From Neobacillus mesonae (GTDB lineage: Bacteria > Bacillota > Bacilli > Paenibacillales > Paenibacillaceae), in the NCBI GenBank assembly GCA_023715865.1, contig JAMBOW010000001.1, forward strand, positions 744,001-808,000: DNA of 64,000 bases, read 5' to 3'. Below are positions 62,468-64,000 of this stretch, in pieces. The notes beneath the pieces are model-generated. The model was not told where the DNA came from, searched no databases, and saw only the letters and a list, made by a program, of their open reading frames with translations. A program made the position numbers and the translations under genes. Position 1 is the stretch's first letter. The number at the start of each line of letters is the position of its first letter.

Positions 62468-64000
62468 ATGTCTAGCTCGCACAAATATATAAAGGATTAT
62501 CCCAGACCGCAATTGGTGCGCGAGGAATGGGATAATCTGAACGGGGAATGGGATTTTCGCTTCGATGACGCGCAGGAAGGAGAACGCGGCAAGTGGTACG
62601 AGCTGCTCGAACCGGACCGGAAAATTACGGTGCCTTTCACGTACGAGACAAAGGCCAGTGGCATCGAGGATGAAGCGTTCCATCCTTGCGTATGGTATGA
62701 ACGGATGGTTGCCGTCCCTGCAGACAAGTCAGATAAACGAATCCTGCTCCAATTTCAGGCGGTGGATTACTCGGCGACCTTGTGGGTTAATGGCAGCAAG
62801 ATCGGTACTCACGAGGGAGGTTATTCAGCCTTCTCATTCGACATTACCGAAGCGATAAAGTTCGGACAAGAGAATAGGATTACCGTTCGGGTCTTGGACA
62901 GCAATAGCTGTACACAGCCGCGCGGCAAGCAGCGCTGGGCCAAGGACAACTTCGGCTGCTGGTATGTTCAGACGACGGGAATATGGCAGACCGTATGGCT
63001 GGAGTACGTGAATCCAATTCATATCCACCGGATTAAGATCACGCCGGAGCTCGAACGCGGGTCTGCCAACTTCGTTTACGAACTGGGCAGCTCCGGTCAA
63101 GATTTCGAAGGATTAACCCTGCAGACGATCATACGATTTGACGGAAAGCTGATCCGTTCGACGGAAACCAGCGTGGAGCGGGCTACAATTACGGTGGACG
63201 CAAGCGTCGTCAACGAAGCGGCGGGAGAGTGGAAGATCAAGCCATGGCACCCGAACCATCCGAATTTATATGACGTTGAAATCGTATTAAAGCATAACGG
63301 ACAGCCCGTTGACATCCTGTATTCCTATTTCGGCATGCGTAGCATCCGGATCGTAGGCGATCAAATTATGCTCAACCATACACCGATCTATCAGCGTCTG
63401 CTGCTAGACCAGGGGTATTGGACCGACACGCATCTAACACCACCGTCGGAGGAAGCCCTGCTGGAAGACATTGATAAAACGATTGCACTCGGTTTTAACG
63501 GCGTGCGCAAACATCAAAAGCTGGAGGATCCCCGTTACCTATACTGGTGTGATCGCAAAGGGCTCCTGGTATGGTCGGAAATGCCGTCGACTTACGAATT
63601 CGGGGATGATGCGATCGAGCGGTTCACAAATGAATGGATGTCCGTCGTGAGGCAGAATTACAACCATCCTTCAATCGTTGCTTGGGTTCCGTTCAACGAA
63701 TCTTGGGGGATCACAAATATCTTCACCGACCGCAAGCAGCAGCAATTTACAGAGTCCATCTATCATTTGACCAAGTCGTTCGATCAGATGCGGCCGGTCA
63801 TCGTAAACGACGGCTGGGAGCACACGGTTTCGGATATCATTACGCTTCATGATTATGAAGAGACAGGTGCCTTCCTGGAAGAGCGATATCGGGACAAAGA
63901 CGCGCTCATGGGCAACGAAATCGCACATAACACGCATCGCTTTCCATTCGCGCTTGGTTATGGCTATCGAGGGCAGCCCGTAATCATCAGCGAGTACGGC
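62468..64000 (+). CDS. GH2-family glycoside hydrolase, 3' end outside window
   Basis: An open frame of 511 codons from ATG 62468 (GATGGAGAG upstream) to the window edge, no stop. The N-terminal sugar-binding domain (LVREEWDNLNGEWDFRFDDA, VWYERMVAVP), Ig-like domain and TIM barrel are visible. The acid/base Glu411 lies in WVPFNESWG; the nucleophile Glu509 in VIISEYG is the third residue from the edge. No signal peptide, so it is cytoplasmic. Family 2 includes beta-galactosidase, glucuronidase, mannosidase and arabinopyranosidase-like activities; galactan or arabinan side chains fit the context. Confidence 0.9.
   Translation, partial: MSSSHKYIKDYPRPQLVREEWDNLNGEWDFRFDDAQEGERGKWYELLEPDRKITVPFTYETKASGIEDEAFHPCVWYERMVAVPADKSDKRILLQFQAVDYSATLWVNGSKIGTHEGGYSAFSFDITEAIKFGQENRITVRVLDSNSCTQPRGKQRWAKDNFGCWYVQTTGIWQTVWLEYVNPIHIHRIKITPELERGSANFVYELGSSGQDFEGLTLQTIIRFDGKLIRSTETSVERATITVDASVVNEAAGEWKIKPWHPNHPNLYDVEIVLKHNGQPVDILYSYFGMRSIRIVGDQIMLNHTPIYQRLLLDQGYWTDTHLTPPSEEALLEDIDKTIALGFNGVRKHQKLEDPRYLYWCDRKGLLVWSEMPSTYEFGDDAIERFTNEWMSVVRQNYNHPSIVAWVPFNESWGITNIFTDRKQQQFTESIYHLTKSFDQMRPVIVNDGWEHTVSDIITLHDYEETGAFLEERYRDKDALMGNEIAHNTHRFPFALGYGYRGQPVIISEYG

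Overview
The window looks like chromosomal DNA of a low-to-mid-GC, Gram-positive, spore-forming firmicute, most probably Paenibacillus. This is inferred from strong AGGAGG-type ribosome binding sites, frequent TTG/GTG starts, a YjcZ-type small spore-associated peptide, a sigma factor with a DUF4179-type partner, a copper-amine-oxidase-like stalk domain on a secreted protein, and a soil polysaccharide-degradation locus. No rRNA, tRNA, CRISPR array or intact transposase was found.

Region A (about 1-50.0 kb) is an AT-rich accessory region made mostly of single genes. Many are on the + strand, each with its own promoter and terminator. It holds small enzymes (GNAT, Nudix, VOC, DinB, SDR, ketopantoate reductase, FMN oxidoreductases, methyltransferase, metallo-beta-lactamase, M24 peptidase, DJ-1/PfpI), transporters (BASS, EamA, CDF), regulator/target pairs (ArsR-SRPBCC, MerR-SDR, LysR-EamA, TetR-KPR, TetR-azoreductase), and a TPR receptor overlapping a tiny exported peptide (Rap/Phr-like). 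Between the genes lie many decayed gene remnants: beta-lactamase, VOC, alpha/beta hydrolase, PPP phosphatase, beta-galactosidase, serine recombinase, excalibur domain and ABC permease.

The gene borders of region A carry two dispersed repeat families. Family PR is a 22-28 bp quasi-palindrome (TTCAACTAAC-GGGCAG-GTTAGTTGAA, or a GGAAA loop). It often occurs twice around a terminator hairpin of the GGAGCAG...CTGCTCC type. Family HR is a 70-150 bp element with a terminator-like hairpin followed by a second long hairpin whose arms differ between copies but stay complementary. I saw neither family after 50.04 kb.

Region B (about 50.1-64 kb) is visibly more GC-rich and coherent. It is an arabinan/hemicellulose side-chain utilisation locus: GH51 arabinofuranosidase, a secreted sialidase-fold enzyme (probably GH93 exo-arabinanase), two paralogous AraR-like regulators (GntR DNA-binding plus LacI-type sensor), an ABC sugar importer (binding protein and two permeases, no ATPase, as is usual where MsmX/MsiK is shared), a multi-domain GH43 lipoprotein, and a GH2 enzyme running off the right edge. 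A shared ATATACTAAAT motif and cre-like sites sit at the regulator and transporter promoters. The likely flow is extracellular trimming by the GH93-like and GH43 enzymes, ABC import, and cytoplasmic cleavage by GH51 and GH2, under AraR-like repression and CcpA control.
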